Positions 17,418 to 26,744 of a stretch of DNA of 64,000 nucleotides are shown in pieces. The position numbers were made by a program, and so were the translations under genes. The number at the start of each line of letters is the position of its first letter. Positions within the stretch are counted from its first letter, which is position 1. The notes under the pieces were generated by a model. It was given only the letters and a program-made list of their open reading frames with translations, did not search any database and was not told the origin of the DNA. The stretch comes from an uncultured Sphingomonadaceae bacterium. Its GTDB lineage: Bacteria; Pseudomonadota; Alphaproteobacteria; Sphingomonadales; Sphingomonadaceae. The stretch covers positions 1-64,000 of the forward strand of contig CANNCV010000001.1 in the NCBI GenBank assembly GCA_947503245.1, given 5' to 3'.

Positions 17418-19178
17418 TTATGATACCTGTAATTCGCCAATAAAGGCGCTTGCCGCACCATTGAGCGATGCTGCTTGGCTGCGAAGCGCCTTAGATGCCG
17501 CCTTAACATTGCCTGCCAGCGTTTCCACTTCATTACCTGCCCGGGACAAAGAGGCCATGCTGGACTTCACACCAAGCGTCTCTGCAGCAACATCATGTGC
17601 ATTTCTGGCAATGGCATCGCTGGCCTGACGCTGCTCAGCGACATGGCGTGCGATATTTTCCGAAATATGACGAATTTCGTCCAGAGCCTTGTTAACCGAG
17701 CCTATGGTTTGTGAGGTTGTCAGCGCTTGTGATGTCACATTTCCAACCAGTTCAGAAATATTGTCGGTTGACTGGCGGGTCTGCTCTGCCAGTGATTTCA
17801 CCTCATTGGCCACAACAGCAAAACCGCGTCCGCTTTCCCCGGCCCGAGCGGCCTCAATCGTCGCATTCAGCGCCAACAGGTTGGTTTGCGACGCAACCGA
17901 TTTGATGAAGGTCACAATATCGGCAATACGATTGGCCTCGTCAGACATTGTCTGGGCAACATTATCGCCCTTCTGGGAGAGTTTTTCAGCGCCTTTATAG
18001 AGCTTTAACTGATTATCGGCTTGCCCTGCAATGGCAACAATCTCTTCTGATAGCTGCATCGCGGCAGAGGCCATATCCTGCACATTTTCGGCTGATGAAA
18101 TGGAAGAGCGTTGAACATTTTCTGTTTCCAGCTTGGCCACCATAGTTGCCTGTTCCATTGCCTCAGCCGCATTGTCCAAATCCTTGGCAGAGGTGTTCAC
18201 TGCAGAAACAATTGACGCCACAGACTGCTCAAATTTGCTGGCCAGTGCCACCATCTCACGATGACGCTCTTTATTATTCTGCTCAATCATAGCCTGTTCG
18301 CGTGAGAGCAGTTGTGACTGGATCTCTTGCTCTTTAACATTTTCCCTAAGCGCCTGTGTCTCCTGAGCAGTCTGACGGAATGCCTCTAAGCCCTCTGCAA
18401 TGGTCTGCAACTCGGCAACTGGCATTTCCGGCACAGAATTAGTCAGATCACCATTTGCAAATTCTTCAGTAGCTGTCGCCAATTGGCGCGATGGTGCTAT
18501 CACCATACGTTGTAATATAACGAAGCGCGCAATAAAGAAAAACACGATGAGACCGATGCTAATCGCCACAAATTGGGAAACCCATTCTGATTTTGCGCGA
18601 ATTTGGTCAGCCAAAGGAAGTTTTTCTTCCATCACAAATCCATCCAGATTTTGTAACGCAATGGCCGCTTGATAATTGCCGGCAATTATGACCTCTAGGT
18701 CGGAGTCCACATTACTGAGATCATAATTAGCGTTTTCATCCTCAATATATGTCAATTGCGCATGCATTGATTGAAACAGACTTTCGGTTTCCAAAAGACT
18801 GTCATTGCTTTGCGCTATTGGAAAAGCTTTCACATATTCGATAAATTGCTCAGCGGTTTTCAATTGGAAAGCGAGCGCAGCGGCGCCTTTGTTCAGAGCA
18901 TCCTGACTGGAATTATCCTCCAACAAGCTGCTGAGATTCATTGCCTCTCGATCAATATCCTTACTCACAAAGCGCAAATTGCCGACCATGTCCTGCAACT
19001 CATCAAGAGCCAATTGTTTTTCGGTGGTCGCTTGGTTGCTGTTGTTGGCCGTTAAAACAACGCCCAACCCTATCAACAAAAATACAGCTATAATCGCATC
19101 CGTAATTGCCATGCGCCCAGCGATTCCTGCCTTGCGACCGGTGCGTAGAGCTTTGAAAACATTTGGCATTGATAACAT
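17418..19178 (-). CDS. Methyl-accepting chemotaxis protein
   Basis: An inner-membrane chemoreceptor of about 586 residues from the ATG at 19178 (595 from 19205). A membrane helix ([15 protein letters not shown]) is followed by a ~160-residue helical periplasmic sensor, a second helix ([20 protein letters not shown]), a HAMP domain starting [13 protein letters not shown], a coiled coil, and the MCP signalling domain whose hairpin tip reads [41 protein letters not shown]. No PAS domain or recognisable ligand site is seen. AGAAGG lies about 11 bases before the ATG at 19178. No other chemotaxis gene is in the window, so the receptor is an orphan here. Confidence 0.92.
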   Translation of the reverse strand: MLSMPNVFKALRTGRKAGIAGRMAITDAIIAVFLLIGLGVVLTANNSNQATTEKQLALDELQDMVGNLRFVSKDIDREAMNLSSLLEDNSSQDALNKGAAALAFQLKTAEQFIEYVKAFPIAQSNDSLLETESLFQSMHAQLTYIEDENANYDLSNVDSDLEVIIAGNYQAAIALQNLDGFVMEEKLPLADQIRAKSEWVSQFVAISIGLIVFFFIARFVILQRMVIAPSRQLATATEEFANGDLTNSVPEMPVAELQTIAEGLEAFRQTAQETQALRENVKEQEIQSQLLSREQAMIEQNNKERHREMVALASKFEQSVASIVSAVNTSAKDLDNAAEAMEQATMVAKLETENVQRSSISSAENVQDMASAAMQLSEEIVAIAGQADNQLKLYKGAEKLSQKGDNVAQTMSDEANRIADIVTFIKSVASQTNLLALNATIEAARAGESGRGFAVVANEVKSLAEQTRQSTDNISELVGNVTSQALTTSQTIGSVNKALDEIRHISENIARHVAEQRQASDAIARNAHDVAAETLGVKSSMASLSRAGNEVETLAGNVKAASKALRSQAASLNGAASAFIGELQVS

Positions 19179-19302
19179 TGTTTCATGTACCTTCTGAGGA
19201 AACAAAATTTGTAACTCCAGTGCGTACGGGAATATAGTTAACGAAAGCTAACAGCGCCGCCATATCTGGCGCTTTTTTAGCCAAAGATGGTGTTCGTAAT
19301 GC

Positions 19303-20196
19303 TTACCGCGATTCGTTTATGCGCTTCTGCAATATCTCAGGGCTGTATAACGACATGCTCTGCGATTTTTGCAAAACAGCAGAAAGCTGCTCAAATTCAG
19401 CATGCCATATCTTCACTAGCCTTGCCCTAGCATTATCGTCAGGCGTACGCGCTATTTCTTGCAAGTCTACACTTAATCGCACCAGTTGCTGACGCTCGGC
19501 TGTGAATTGCCTCCCCGCATAGCGCTCATGGATCAGGCCCAATATATCCCTGCCGCCAGCTATCAGCATAGGGCCGATAGTCATATCATCACTGGACAAG
19601 CGTTTATCAGCAAATATTGCGGCATTTTTGACCAGCATCAGATCAGTCGCAAGGTCCGCCCTGCGGCCAACCATATTCTCACCACACGTCCCCAAAGAGC
19701 GGACATAGGAGGACAAGGCATCAATGACTATAGCTTCAGGCGTATCGCCTGCAAATTCCGTCACAATCAAATTGGCCAGAAATGCCTCTAACTCGTCTGG
19801 CTTATCTCTTGCAATCTTACCAAGTGCAGAGAGATCGGGAATAAGGACAGGATCAAATTTGCCATTGCCGCCTTTGGCACTGAAAAAACTGTTGGAGACA
19901 TCGGCCGTTCCCGGTGCACTGGACGCATTGGGGAAGTGAAAAGCCGGATTATCTGCCCCGTTAATATGGCAGCTTTGGCAAGACAAACGCGCTTTAGCCG
20001 CCTGCCCACCCAATAATCGCGGCGTGCGGAACAAAATCTCACCTTCCAAAGCCAAGGTAGTAGCCGCAGCAGGAAGGCATATGTCTGGTGTGTAATTAAC
20101 AGCATCAACAATGCTGACATCAGCATCGCCGGTTTTTAGCCATTGCATAGAACGCAAAGGCAAGGCGGAATTGGCCGCAACCAAACATGCCGCCAA
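19303..20196 (-). CDS. Exported cytochrome c-type protein with no conventional start codon
   Basis: About 297 residues with one haem-binding CQSCH motif near residue 74, in a LLGGQAAKARLSCQSCH context that recalls the first domain of di-haem peroxidase/MauG-like proteins. The second haem motif is absent. The only usual start codon before the body is a TTG at 20196, but the frame stays open upstream and reads RLRFALSIAGLAACLVAANSA, a full signal peptide, running into the end of the preceding TPR gene. There is no ATG or GTG there, so the start is probably a rare codon (ATC or ATT) coupled to the TPR stop, or a sequence error hides it. The function is likely periplasmic electron transfer, linked to the TPR protein. 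Confidence 0.75.
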   Translation of the reverse strand: MAACLVAANSALPLRSMQWLKTGDADVSIVDAVNYTPDICLPAAATTLALEGEILFRTPRLLGGQAAKARLSCQSCHINGADNPAFHFPNASSAPGTADVSNSFFSAKGGNGKFDPVLIPDLSALGKIARDKPDELEAFLANLIVTEFAGDTPEAIVIDALSSYVRSLGTCGENMVGRRADLATDLMLVKNAAIFADKRLSSDDMTIGPMLIAGGRDILGLIHERYAGRQFTAERQQLVRLSVDLQEIARTPDDNARARLVKIWHAEFEQLSAVLQKSQSMSLYSPEILQKRINESR

Positions 20197-20219
20197 CCCC
20201 GCAATACTCAGCGCAAATC

Positions 20220-21191
20220 TTAAGCGGATGGGTCTTTCCGCACTGTCAAGCTGGCCACATCAGCGGTATCAATCCAGCGGCGCAGTTCATCAGCTTCATA
20301 GCAACCGAAAGAGCACAGGCTTTCAAGCTTGGCCAAATGCGCCTTCGCGCCGGCCATATCGCCACGTTCAACTTTCAGTTCGCCATAATATTCCCATGCG
20401 CCAAGATGGTTTGGTGCAATGGCAAGTGCGCGGCTATAATAGCCCTCTGCAATGCTGAACCGGCCCAATTTGCGGTTGGCAAAGCCCTGATATGTCAGAA
20501 TGTCAGGGTGCGGGCCAAATGCCAGCGCTGCATTGTCCAGACTTGCCAGAGCTGCAGTATAATCGCCCTGATTGATCAGTTCCACGGCACGCGAATACGC
20601 GGCGTCACCATTTGCGGTCTGCAACAAGCGTGCACTATCCGGGCCAAAGCTGCTTTGCGCTGTGCCGTTAATGGCACTGCTGGCAGCAGTCACAGCTTCA
20701 TCCAAAACCGCAGCATTGGCACAACTTCCAGCGCAATCCGCTTTCATAGTGTTCAGATCTGCCAGCACTTGCTGTGCCTTATCGCCCTTGCCGCTATTGG
20801 CATAGGCAATGGCAAGATCGCGATGTGCAGCAACCATATCAGGCTTGAGCTTCACTGCTTTTGCCAATGGGCGTGCAGCCTTTTTAAAGTCGCCTGCACG
20901 CATATAGCTGACGCCCAGCAGATATTGTGCATTGGCATTGCGGCGGTCACCTTTTGCGGCACGTCTGAAGGATTTGATTGCCAATTTATAGTCTTCGGCT
21001 TCCAACGCTGCCACGCCTTTGCGATATTCTTCGGCCGGGTCATAGCTTGGCGCGCTCTGGCTTGGTGCAGCTCCGCCGCCTCCACCACCACCGCCGCCGC
21101 CAGCTGCCATTGCAGCAAAAGGCGTGCTCACCAGCATAGCCGCAGCAATAGCCGAAGCGCCGATAAATTTGCGTGTTGGTAAAGTTGGCAT
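20220..21191 (-). CDS. Exported tetratricopeptide-repeat protein
   Basis: A 323-residue protein with a signal peptide ending AAMAA, directly followed by a run of ten glycines, then TPR units: EYRKGVAALEAEDYKLAIKS, NAQYLLGVSYMRAGDFKKA and AHRDLAIAYANSGKGDKA, with more near the C-terminus (AEGYYSRALAIAPNHLGAWEYYGEL). Two cysteine pairs, CAGSC and CSFGC, suggest disulfides in the periplasm. AGGGAGA stands eight bases before the ATG. The stop codon overlaps the open upstream frame of the cytochrome c gene, so the two are very likely translated together. TPR proteins act as scaffolds, and haem-protein assembly or presentation is a guess from context. Confidence 0.85.
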   Translation of the reverse strand: MPTLPTRKFIGASAIAAAMLVSTPFAAMAAGGGGGGGGGGAAPSQSAPSYDPAEEYRKGVAALEAEDYKLAIKSFRRAAKGDRRNANAQYLLGVSYMRAGDFKKAARPLAKAVKLKPDMVAAHRDLAIAYANSGKGDKAQQVLADLNTMKADCAGSCANAAVLDEAVTAASSAINGTAQSSFGPDSARLLQTANGDAAYSRAVELINQGDYTAALASLDNAALAFGPHPDILTYQGFANRKLGRFSIAEGYYSRALAIAPNHLGAWEYYGELKVERGDMAGAKAHLAKLESLCSFGCYEADELRRWIDTADVASLTVRKDPSA

Positions 21192-21344
21192 TGATATATC
21201 TCCCTAGGGCTATGGCCCAAATGGCCCATCCCTTAATAGTCCATCCCGCAATGACCTATTATAGTCATAATTTCGCCGCGCATTCCGATGGCTCACCACC
21301 GGATGATGCGCGTCATAATGTATTCGGTGCTTTTTCACCAAAAG

Positions 21345-21791
21345 TTACACCCCTGTAGAACCAAAGCCGCCTGCGCCTCTGCTGGTATCATCAAGGGCAT
21401 CTACTTCCACCATATGCGCGCGCTGAACCGGTGCCACCACAATCTGCGCAATACGGTCACCATGCGCGATGGCAAATTCATCTGCACCATGGTTGATAAG
21501 GATGACCCCCAATTCACCGCGATAATCGCTATCAATCGTGCCGGGGCTGTTCGGCACGGATATTCCTTTTTTCAGCGCCAGGCCAGAGCGTGGCCGTACC
21601 TGCACCTCATAGCCATGCGGGATAGCCATGGCAAAGCCAGTGGGCACCAATGCGCGTTCCCCCGGCGCAATGGTCAACGCCTTTGCCGCGCGAATATCCA
21701 TGCCCGCTGCGCCCTCTGTTTCATAAGAGGGCAAGGGCAAACCCTCACCATGCGGCAAACGTTTCATCTGAATATCAATGACGGGCGACAT
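21345..21791 (-). CDS. dut: dUTP diphosphatase
   Basis: Hydrolyses dUTP to dUMP and diphosphate, keeping uracil out of DNA and feeding thymidylate synthesis. The 148-residue protein carries the five trimeric-dUTPase motifs: [43 protein letters not shown] and the C-terminal glycine-rich [10 protein letters not shown]. Its ATG lies inside the last 17 bases of coaBC, so the two genes are translationally coupled. Confidence 0.96.
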   Translation of the reverse strand: MSPVIDIQMKRLPHGEGLPLPSYETEGAAGMDIRAAKALTIAPGERALVPTGFAMAIPHGYEVQVRPRSGLALKKGISVPNSPGTIDSDYRGELGVILINHGADEFAIAHGDRIAQIVVAPVQRAHMVEVDALDDTSRGAGGFGSTGV

Positions 21792-23028
21792 GCGCGGCTA
21801 TCCTCTCTATCAAAGTGCGGGCAACGGCCTCTTTTGGGCCTTCGGGCAGGCTCTCGACACCTTCTGCGCTGACTATATGCACGGCATTACGCGCTCCGCC
21901 CATCACGTCGCCAGACACATCATTGGCGACAATCCAGTCACAGCCTTTGCGGGCCAGCTTGGCCTTTGCATGGTCCAATATGTCATTGGTCTCTGCTGCA
22001 AAGCCAACCAACAAATCGGGCCGCGCATCATGCTGTGCCAACCCTGCCAATATATCGGGATTTTCTGCCAGAGGCAGCGGCGCGGGCGCTGCGCCCTTTT
22101 TCTTAATCTTGCTTTGGGCGGTTTCCGCTGCACGCCAATCGGCAACTGCTGCTACCATGATGGCAATATCGGCAGGCAATGCGTGCTCAACTGCGGCCAG
22201 CATCTCGCGCGCTGTTTCCACATTGACGCGCGTTACCCCCTGCGGTGTCTCCAACGTCACTGGCCCTGCCACCAATGTCACATGCGCACCAGCCTCAGCC
22301 GCCGCCGCCGCAATGGCAAAACCCTGTCGCCCCGATGACCTGTTCGCAATATAGCGCACCGGATCAATCGGCTCATGTGTCGGCCCAGCCGTGACCAGAA
22401 CATGGCGGCCATATAAAGGGCGATGCGCATCATCGGCAAAGGCGGGTTGGCCAGCAAGTTGATCACTATTTTGGGCGTCAGGGCTTTGCGCAAAATGGCT
22501 TTTAATCGCTGCAAAAATCGCATCGGCTTCGGGCAGACGCCCCTCCCCAAATTCACCGCATGCCATTGCTCCGCTATCCGGATCAATCACGGTAACGCCA
22601 TCGCTGCGCAATTGTGCCACGTTGCGCTGTGTCGCCTTATGCTGCCACATGCGCACATTCATCGCGGGCACAGCCATGACCGGCGTATCTGTGGCCAGCA
22701 AAACGGTCGCGGCCAGACTGTCCGAAATACCCGCAGCCATTTTGGCCATCAGGTCGGCCGTTGCCGGGCACACGACAATCAAATCGGCCTCACGGCTGAG
22801 CTGGATATGCCCCATTTCGGTTTCGTTTTTCAAATCCCATAAGGTGGTGAAAACTTCATTTTCGCTCAGCGCAGCCAATGTCATAGGCGTAATAAATTGC
22901 GCGCCCCCATCGGTCAGCACACAACGCACACTCATCCCCGCCTTGCGGATCAACCGGATCAGCTCACAAGATTTATAAGCCGCAATACCGCCGCCAATGA
23001 TAAGCAGAATGTGTTTAGGATTGGCCAT
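21775..23028 (-). CDS. coaBC: Bifunctional phosphopantothenoylcysteine decarboxylase/synthetase
   Basis: Makes 4'-phosphopantetheine from 4'-phosphopantothenate in two steps of CoA synthesis. The N-terminal CoaC flavoprotein part shows [20 protein letters not shown], the [24 protein letters not shown] region and the PAMNVRMW substrate-recognition motif. The C-terminal CoaB part (from about residue 205) has [28 protein letters not shown] and KIKKKG. Length of 417 is normal, with a ~15-residue linker of low complexity between the domains. It sits between ubiB and dut on the same strand. Confidence 0.96.
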   Translation of the reverse strand: MANPKHILLIIGGGIAAYKSCELIRLIRKAGMSVRCVLTDGGAQFITPMTLAALSENEVFTTLWDLKNETEMGHIQLSREADLIVVCPATADLMAKMAAGISDSLAATVLLATDTPVMAVPAMNVRMWQHKATQRNVAQLRSDGVTVIDPDSGAMACGEFGEGRLPEADAIFAAIKSHFAQSPDAQNSDQLAGQPAFADDAHRPLYGRHVLVTAGPTHEPIDPVRYIANRSSGRQGFAIAAAAAEAGAHVTLVAGPVTLETPQGVTRVNVETAREMLAAVEHALPADIAIMVAAVADWRAAETAQSKIKKKGAAPAPLPLAENPDILAGLAQHDARPDLLVGFAAETNDILDHAKAKLARKGCDWIVANDVSGDVMGGARNAVHIVSAEGVESLPEGPKEAVARTLIERIAAHVARH

Positions 23029-23058
23029 GACTGCTTTTACCCCGCATTATGACAGAGT

Positions 23059-24612
23059 CTATCCCCACATCCACATAGCCGCTGCACCTGCGCCGCCTGC
23101 TATCAAAGCGGTAAAGGCATAGCGCCAGAAACTGCCATTGCCTTGATGGGCCTTTTTCTCCCAGATAAGCGGGATTTCGGGCAGTGGCGGTGGTTCGGGT
23201 GCACCGCCTTTGGTGGGGAATTTCTCCTCTATACGCCGAACCAGATCGGGCAAGCGTTTAAGCGTTGCCATATTCTCATTAATGCTGTCAGCAATCGCGG
23301 ATTCTGGCCCCAATTCCTCACGGATCCAGCGGCGCACATAAGGCGCGGATGTATCCCACATATTAATCTCAGGGTTTAGCGCGGTGGCCACGCCCTCCAC
23401 CATCACCATGGTTTTTTGCAATAAGAGCAGATGCGGCTGTGTCTTCATGTCAAAATCACGGGTGATGGCAAACAGGCCATCCAGCATCTGACCAACCGAC
23501 AGTTCATGCACTGGCTTACCGCGCATCGGCTCACCCACCGCGCGCAATGCGGTCGCAAATTCATCGACATTGTGATAAGAGGGCACATATTTGGCCTCAA
23601 AATGGATCTCTGCCACGCGCTTATAATTACCTGTGGTCAGGCCATATAATATCTCTGCCAGCCATAGCCGGGCCTGACGGTTAATCCGCCCCATAATGCC
23701 AAAATCAATGGCCACAATCGTGCCATCTGCGCGCACAAACAAATTGCCCTGGTGCATATCGGCATGGAAGAAACCAGCCGCGATAGCCTGTTTCAAAAAA
23801 GTCAACACCAGCCGGTTTGCCAGATGCGGCATATCATGCCCCGCTGCCTTTAGTTCATCCAGCTGTGAAATCTTGATGCCATCCACCCATTCCAGCGTCA
23901 TGATTGAGCCGCTGGTGCGGTCCCAATCAATCTCTGGAATATGGTAATCCGGCTCAGACTTCATCGCCTCTGCCAGCTCCGATGCGCTGGCCGCCTCACG
24001 CCGCAGGTCCAGCTCTCTGTTCGTCCAGCGCTTGAAATTGGCAATGGTCAGCGCGGGCCGCAGCCGCGCCGCCTCCCCGCCCATGGCTTCGACATGCGCA
24101 GCGGCCCATTCGTAGGTTTCAATATCGCGCACAAATTTCTTTTTAATGCCCGGACGCAGCACTTTAATCGCCACATCGCGCCCTTCCACCGTCACGGCGC
24201 GGTGCACCTGCGCAATGGAGGCAGCGCCCACCGGATCAGGTTCGATAGAGGCAAAAAACTTCTCTACCGGGCCGTCCAGCCCCGCTTCAATCTCTGCCTT
24301 AATCTCTTCAAACGGCACGGGCGGCAGCTTGTCCTGCAGGGTCAACAGGTTTTGCGCTGCCTCTTCGCCCACAATATCGGGGCGCGTTGCCAATGTCTGG
24401 CCCAGCTTAATCGCAGCCGGACCAATGGCGCGAAAGGCCCCCGCATAATCCGGTTCCTTGGGCTGGATTGTGCCAAAGCGCGCAATACGGCAAAGCCGCT
24501 TAACCGGTGCAGGCGTGGTTGGCTCTGCCTCCAGCCCGCGCAATGCCCCGTGGCGCGCCAAAATGCGCCCCCATTTCAGCAAGCGCAAAATATGCGTTGT
24601 TGGTCGCGTCAT
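23059..24612 (-). CDS. ubiB: Ubiquinone biosynthesis ABC1/ADCK-family protein UbiB
   Basis: A 517-residue atypical kinase-like protein needed for ubiquinone synthesis. The family signature KLGQTLATRPDIVG replaces the normal P-loop, and an AAASIAQVH-type nucleotide loop (here GAASIAQVHRA) follows. Further kinase-fold marks are VAIKVLRPGI, FFHADMHQGN and VAIDFGIMG. The C-terminus ends in a membrane helix (WRYAFTALIAGGAGAAAMWMW), as in other UbiB proteins. Its ATG overlaps the ubiE stop by four bases, so ubiE and ubiB are coupled, and coaBC follows after 30 bases. Confidence 0.96.
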   Translation of the reverse strand: MTRPTTHILRLLKWGRILARHGALRGLEAEPTTPAPVKRLCRIARFGTIQPKEPDYAGAFRAIGPAAIKLGQTLATRPDIVGEEAAQNLLTLQDKLPPVPFEEIKAEIEAGLDGPVEKFFASIEPDPVGAASIAQVHRAVTVEGRDVAIKVLRPGIKKKFVRDIETYEWAAAHVEAMGGEAARLRPALTIANFKRWTNRELDLRREAASASELAEAMKSEPDYHIPEIDWDRTSGSIMTLEWVDGIKISQLDELKAAGHDMPHLANRLVLTFLKQAIAAGFFHADMHQGNLFVRADGTIVAIDFGIMGRINRQARLWLAEILYGLTTGNYKRVAEIHFEAKYVPSYHNVDEFATALRAVGEPMRGKPVHELSVGQMLDGLFAITRDFDMKTQPHLLLLQKTMVMVEGVATALNPEINMWDTSAPYVRRWIREELGPESAIADSINENMATLKRLPDLVRRIEEKFPTKGGAPEPPPLPEIPLIWEKKAHQGNGSFWRYAFTALIAGGAGAAAMWMWG

Positions 24613-25364
24613 ATTTTCCAGCCGCTATGGATGGCCACCGCGCCGCCGAAAATCGGCTCGACCCGCGTTTGCACAAAGCCGGCATCTTTAATCAGCGCTT
24701 CAAATTCCGGCATTTTGGGGAAACGGCGGATCGACTCAGCCAGATAACGATAGCTCTCTTCATCATTAACCAGCATTTTACCGATTTTCGGCATCAGCTT
24801 GTGCGAATATTGCTCATATATCTCTGAAAAGCCGGGCCATTCCGTCGTGGAAAATTCCAGGCAATAAAACCGCCCGCCATAGCGCAGCACGCGGCGTGCC
24901 TCTGCCAATGCCCGGTCAATATGCGTGACATTGCGAATACCGAATGAAATTGTGTAAGCATCAAAACTGTTATCAGGGAATTTCAGGTCTTCTGCATCTT
25001 GCTGTGACCAGACCAGCGAATCCTCACCGCGCTTAATCGCACGTTCAATGCCAACGTCCAGCATTTCCTGATTAATATCTGACACGGTGACATGCGCTCC
25101 GGATTTGGCCAGTCGAAAAGCCACATCGCCAGTGCCGCCCGCCACATCCAAAATGTCTTCACCGCGCTGTGGTTTAACCCGCCGTACAAACCGATCTTTC
25201 CATACACGGTGCATACCGCCCGACATGGCATCATTCATCAGGTCATAATTGTCAGCCACGCCGGAAAATAGCTCAGCCACCATACCCGCTTTTTCCTCTG
25301 CTTTGACATTTTTATAGCCAAAGCTTGCCTCTCCATCATTTGGGGCCTGTTCGGGGGTGGACAT
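24609..25364 (-). CDS. ubiE: Ubiquinone/menaquinone C-methyltransferase
   Basis: SAM-dependent C-methylation of the demethoxy-ubiquinol (and demethylmenaquinol) ring. The 251-residue protein has the UbiE signatures NYDLMNDAMSGGMHRVWKD and RVLRYGGRFYCLEFS, plus the motif I glycine loop ILDVAGGTGDVAFRLA. It is the first gene of the minus-strand ubiE-ubiB-coaBC-dut run, whose members overlap or nearly touch. It faces mutM divergently across about 110 bases if mutM starts at 25477. Confidence 0.96.
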   Translation of the reverse strand: MSTPEQAPNDGEASFGYKNVKAEEKAGMVAELFSGVADNYDLMNDAMSGGMHRVWKDRFVRRVKPQRGEDILDVAGGTGDVAFRLAKSGAHVTVSDINQEMLDVGIERAIKRGEDSLVWSQQDAEDLKFPDNSFDAYTISFGIRNVTHIDRALAEARRVLRYGGRFYCLEFSTTEWPGFSEIYEQYSHKLMPKIGKMLVNDEESYRYLAESIRRFPKMPEFEALIKDAGFVQTRVEPIFGGAVAIHSGWKI

Positions 25365-25476
25365 AATCGCTGCTTCTCCTGCGCTGATGAACGCCGCTAT
25401 AAATAGGTTTGTTCCTGATGACAGCTATCTAGAGATTGTTGCGCCCAAAACAAAGCCTGTTAAGGCAGATTTTGCT

Positions 25477-26289
25477 ATGCCTGAACTTCCTGAAGTCGAA
25501 ACCACCGTTCGCGGCCTTGCCAAAGTGCTGGATGGCCAGCGCTTGGTGACGGTTGAAACGCGCAGACCTGATATGCGCCGCCCCTTCCCCGATGATCTGC
25601 GCCAACGCATGACGGGCACACGGGTCAGCGGTCTTTCACGCCGCGCAAAATATGGCCTGATTGAAAGCGATCGCGGCGATGCGATGATTTTTCATCTGGG
25701 CATGTCTGGCCGTTGGCGGATTAACCCTGAAGACGATAATAAACATGATCATCTGATGCTGGTTACCGAATCTGGTCATCATCTGGCGCTGAATGACCCG
25801 CGCCGCTTTGGCTTTGTCGATCTGCACAGGCTGGATGCGCTAGACACTTATCCGCCCTTTGCGGCCATGGGGCCAGAACCATTAAGCGATGATTTTACCG
25901 GCGCCCATCTGGCGCAGCGCTTTAAGGGCAAGGCCAGCCCGGTTAAAGCATTGCTGCTCGATCAGAAAAATGTTGCCGGGCTTGGCAATATCTATGTGTG
26001 CGAAGCGTTGCACATGGCGGGTATTTCACCGCTGCGCAAAGGCGCCAATATCGGGCGCAAAAAGCTTGATGCGCTAGCCGATGCGATAAAGATCATTTTG
26101 GCAGAGGCTATAGAAGCAGGCGGTTCAACCTTGCGCGATTATGCGCGCCCTGATGGCGAACTGGGTTATTTTTCCAAACAATGGCGCGTCTATGGCCGCG
26201 AGGGGGAGTTTTGCGGGTGTGACAGACTGGTAAAGCGCATGACGCAATCAGGCAGATCGACCTTTTACTGCTCACATTGCCAGAAATAA
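25477..26289 (+). CDS. mutM: Formamidopyrimidine-DNA glycosylase
   Basis: Excises 8-oxoguanine and formamidopyrimidines and nicks the abasic site. The start must be 25477, because the mature N-terminal proline of PELPEVETTVRGL is the catalytic nucleophile. The frame is open from 25357, but the extra 40 residues would block catalysis. Glu3 follows, with Lys in HLGMSGRWRI and the H2TH motif near LLLDQKNVAGLGNIYVCEAL. The C-terminal zinc finger ends in the normal FYCSHCQK pair, but the first pair is CGC (C-x-C) instead of C-x2-C, a one-residue deletion that deserves checking. Length is 270 residues, normal for Fpg. Confidence 0.95.
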   Translation: MPELPEVETTVRGLAKVLDGQRLVTVETRRPDMRRPFPDDLRQRMTGTRVSGLSRRAKYGLIESDRGDAMIFHLGMSGRWRINPEDDNKHDHLMLVTESGHHLALNDPRRFGFVDLHRLDALDTYPPFAAMGPEPLSDDFTGAHLAQRFKGKASPVKALLLDQKNVAGLGNIYVCEALHMAGISPLRKGANIGRKKLDALADAIKIILAEAIEAGGSTLRDYARPDGELGYFSKQWRVYGREGEFCGCDRLVKRMTQSGRSTFYCSHCQK

Positions 26290-26302
26290 CGCTATTTCCT
26301 GA

Positions 26303-26331
26303 TTGACGAATCTGTTCGTCCACGGTAAGCG
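26303..26331 (+). promoter_or_regulatory. Possible rpsT promoter with internal inverted repeat
   Basis: TTGACG (26303-26308) and TAAGCG (26326-26331) stand 17 bases apart. Between them GACGAA TCTG TTCGTC forms a perfect six-base inverted repeat that overlaps the -35 and includes a GAATC (GANTC) methylation site. The -10 is weak, so this is a suggestion only. Confidence 0.35.
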
Positions 26332-26396
26332 CCTTCGACTTTACGGGTGAATATATAGTCACCGTCCGCATTTCTTCAGATTAAGAGGCATTATTC

Positions 26397-26660
26397 ATGG
26401 CTAATACGCCACAGGCACGCAAACGTATCCGTCGCAACACACGGCGCACGATTATCAATACGAACCGCGTAAGTCGTATTCGTACATTCGTCAAAAATGT
26501 CGAAACCGCAATTGAAGCTGGCGATAAGGATCAGGCAAATGCTGCTCTGCGCGCTGCTCAACCAGAAATCTTCCGCGGCGTTGCACGCGGCATTCTTCAT
26601 AAAAATACAGCGTCGCGCAAATTTTCGCGGCTCGCCAAACGGATTGCTGCGCTCGGTTAG
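26397..26660 (+). CDS. rpsT: 30S ribosomal protein S20
   Basis: An 87-residue, very basic three-helix protein that binds 16S rRNA early in 30S assembly. [39 protein letters not shown] and the C-terminal [22 protein letters not shown] are diagnostic. It lies between mutM and dnaA, the usual alphaproteobacterial position. A strong terminator follows 53 bases downstream. Confidence 0.97.
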   Translation: MANTPQARKRIRRNTRRTIINTNRVSRIRTFVKNVETAIEAGDKDQANAALRAAQPEIFRGVARGILHKNTASRKFSRLAKRIAALG

Positions 26661-26712
26661 TCCATAGGTGATTTGGCTGTTAATGCAGCCAAAGGCAAAA
26701 CAGAATATAGGG

Positions 26713-26744
26713 AAGGCTTATGCATCTTTGCGTGAGCCTTTTTT
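26713..26744 (+). terminator. Terminator of rpsT
   Basis: AAGGCTTATGCA and TGCGTGAGCCTT form a 12-bp stem, allowing two G-U pairs, with a TCTT loop and a TTTT tail. It separates rpsT from the long region before dnaA. Confidence 0.88.

Noticed and set aside
19237-19252. CtrA-like TTAA-N7-TAAC before the chemotaxis receptor
   Set aside because: Two mismatches in the second half; below what chance would give in AT-rich intergenic DNA.
19253-19279. Hairpin AGCGCC-GGCGCT with T-run between receptor and cytochrome genes
   Set aside because: The T-run is on the plus strand while both flanking genes are on the minus strand; function unclear, so not listed as terminator.
20187-21182. 331-codon plus-strand frame opposite the TPR gene
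   Set aside because: Shadow frame of a well-supported gene; Cys/His/Ala-rich noise without domain.
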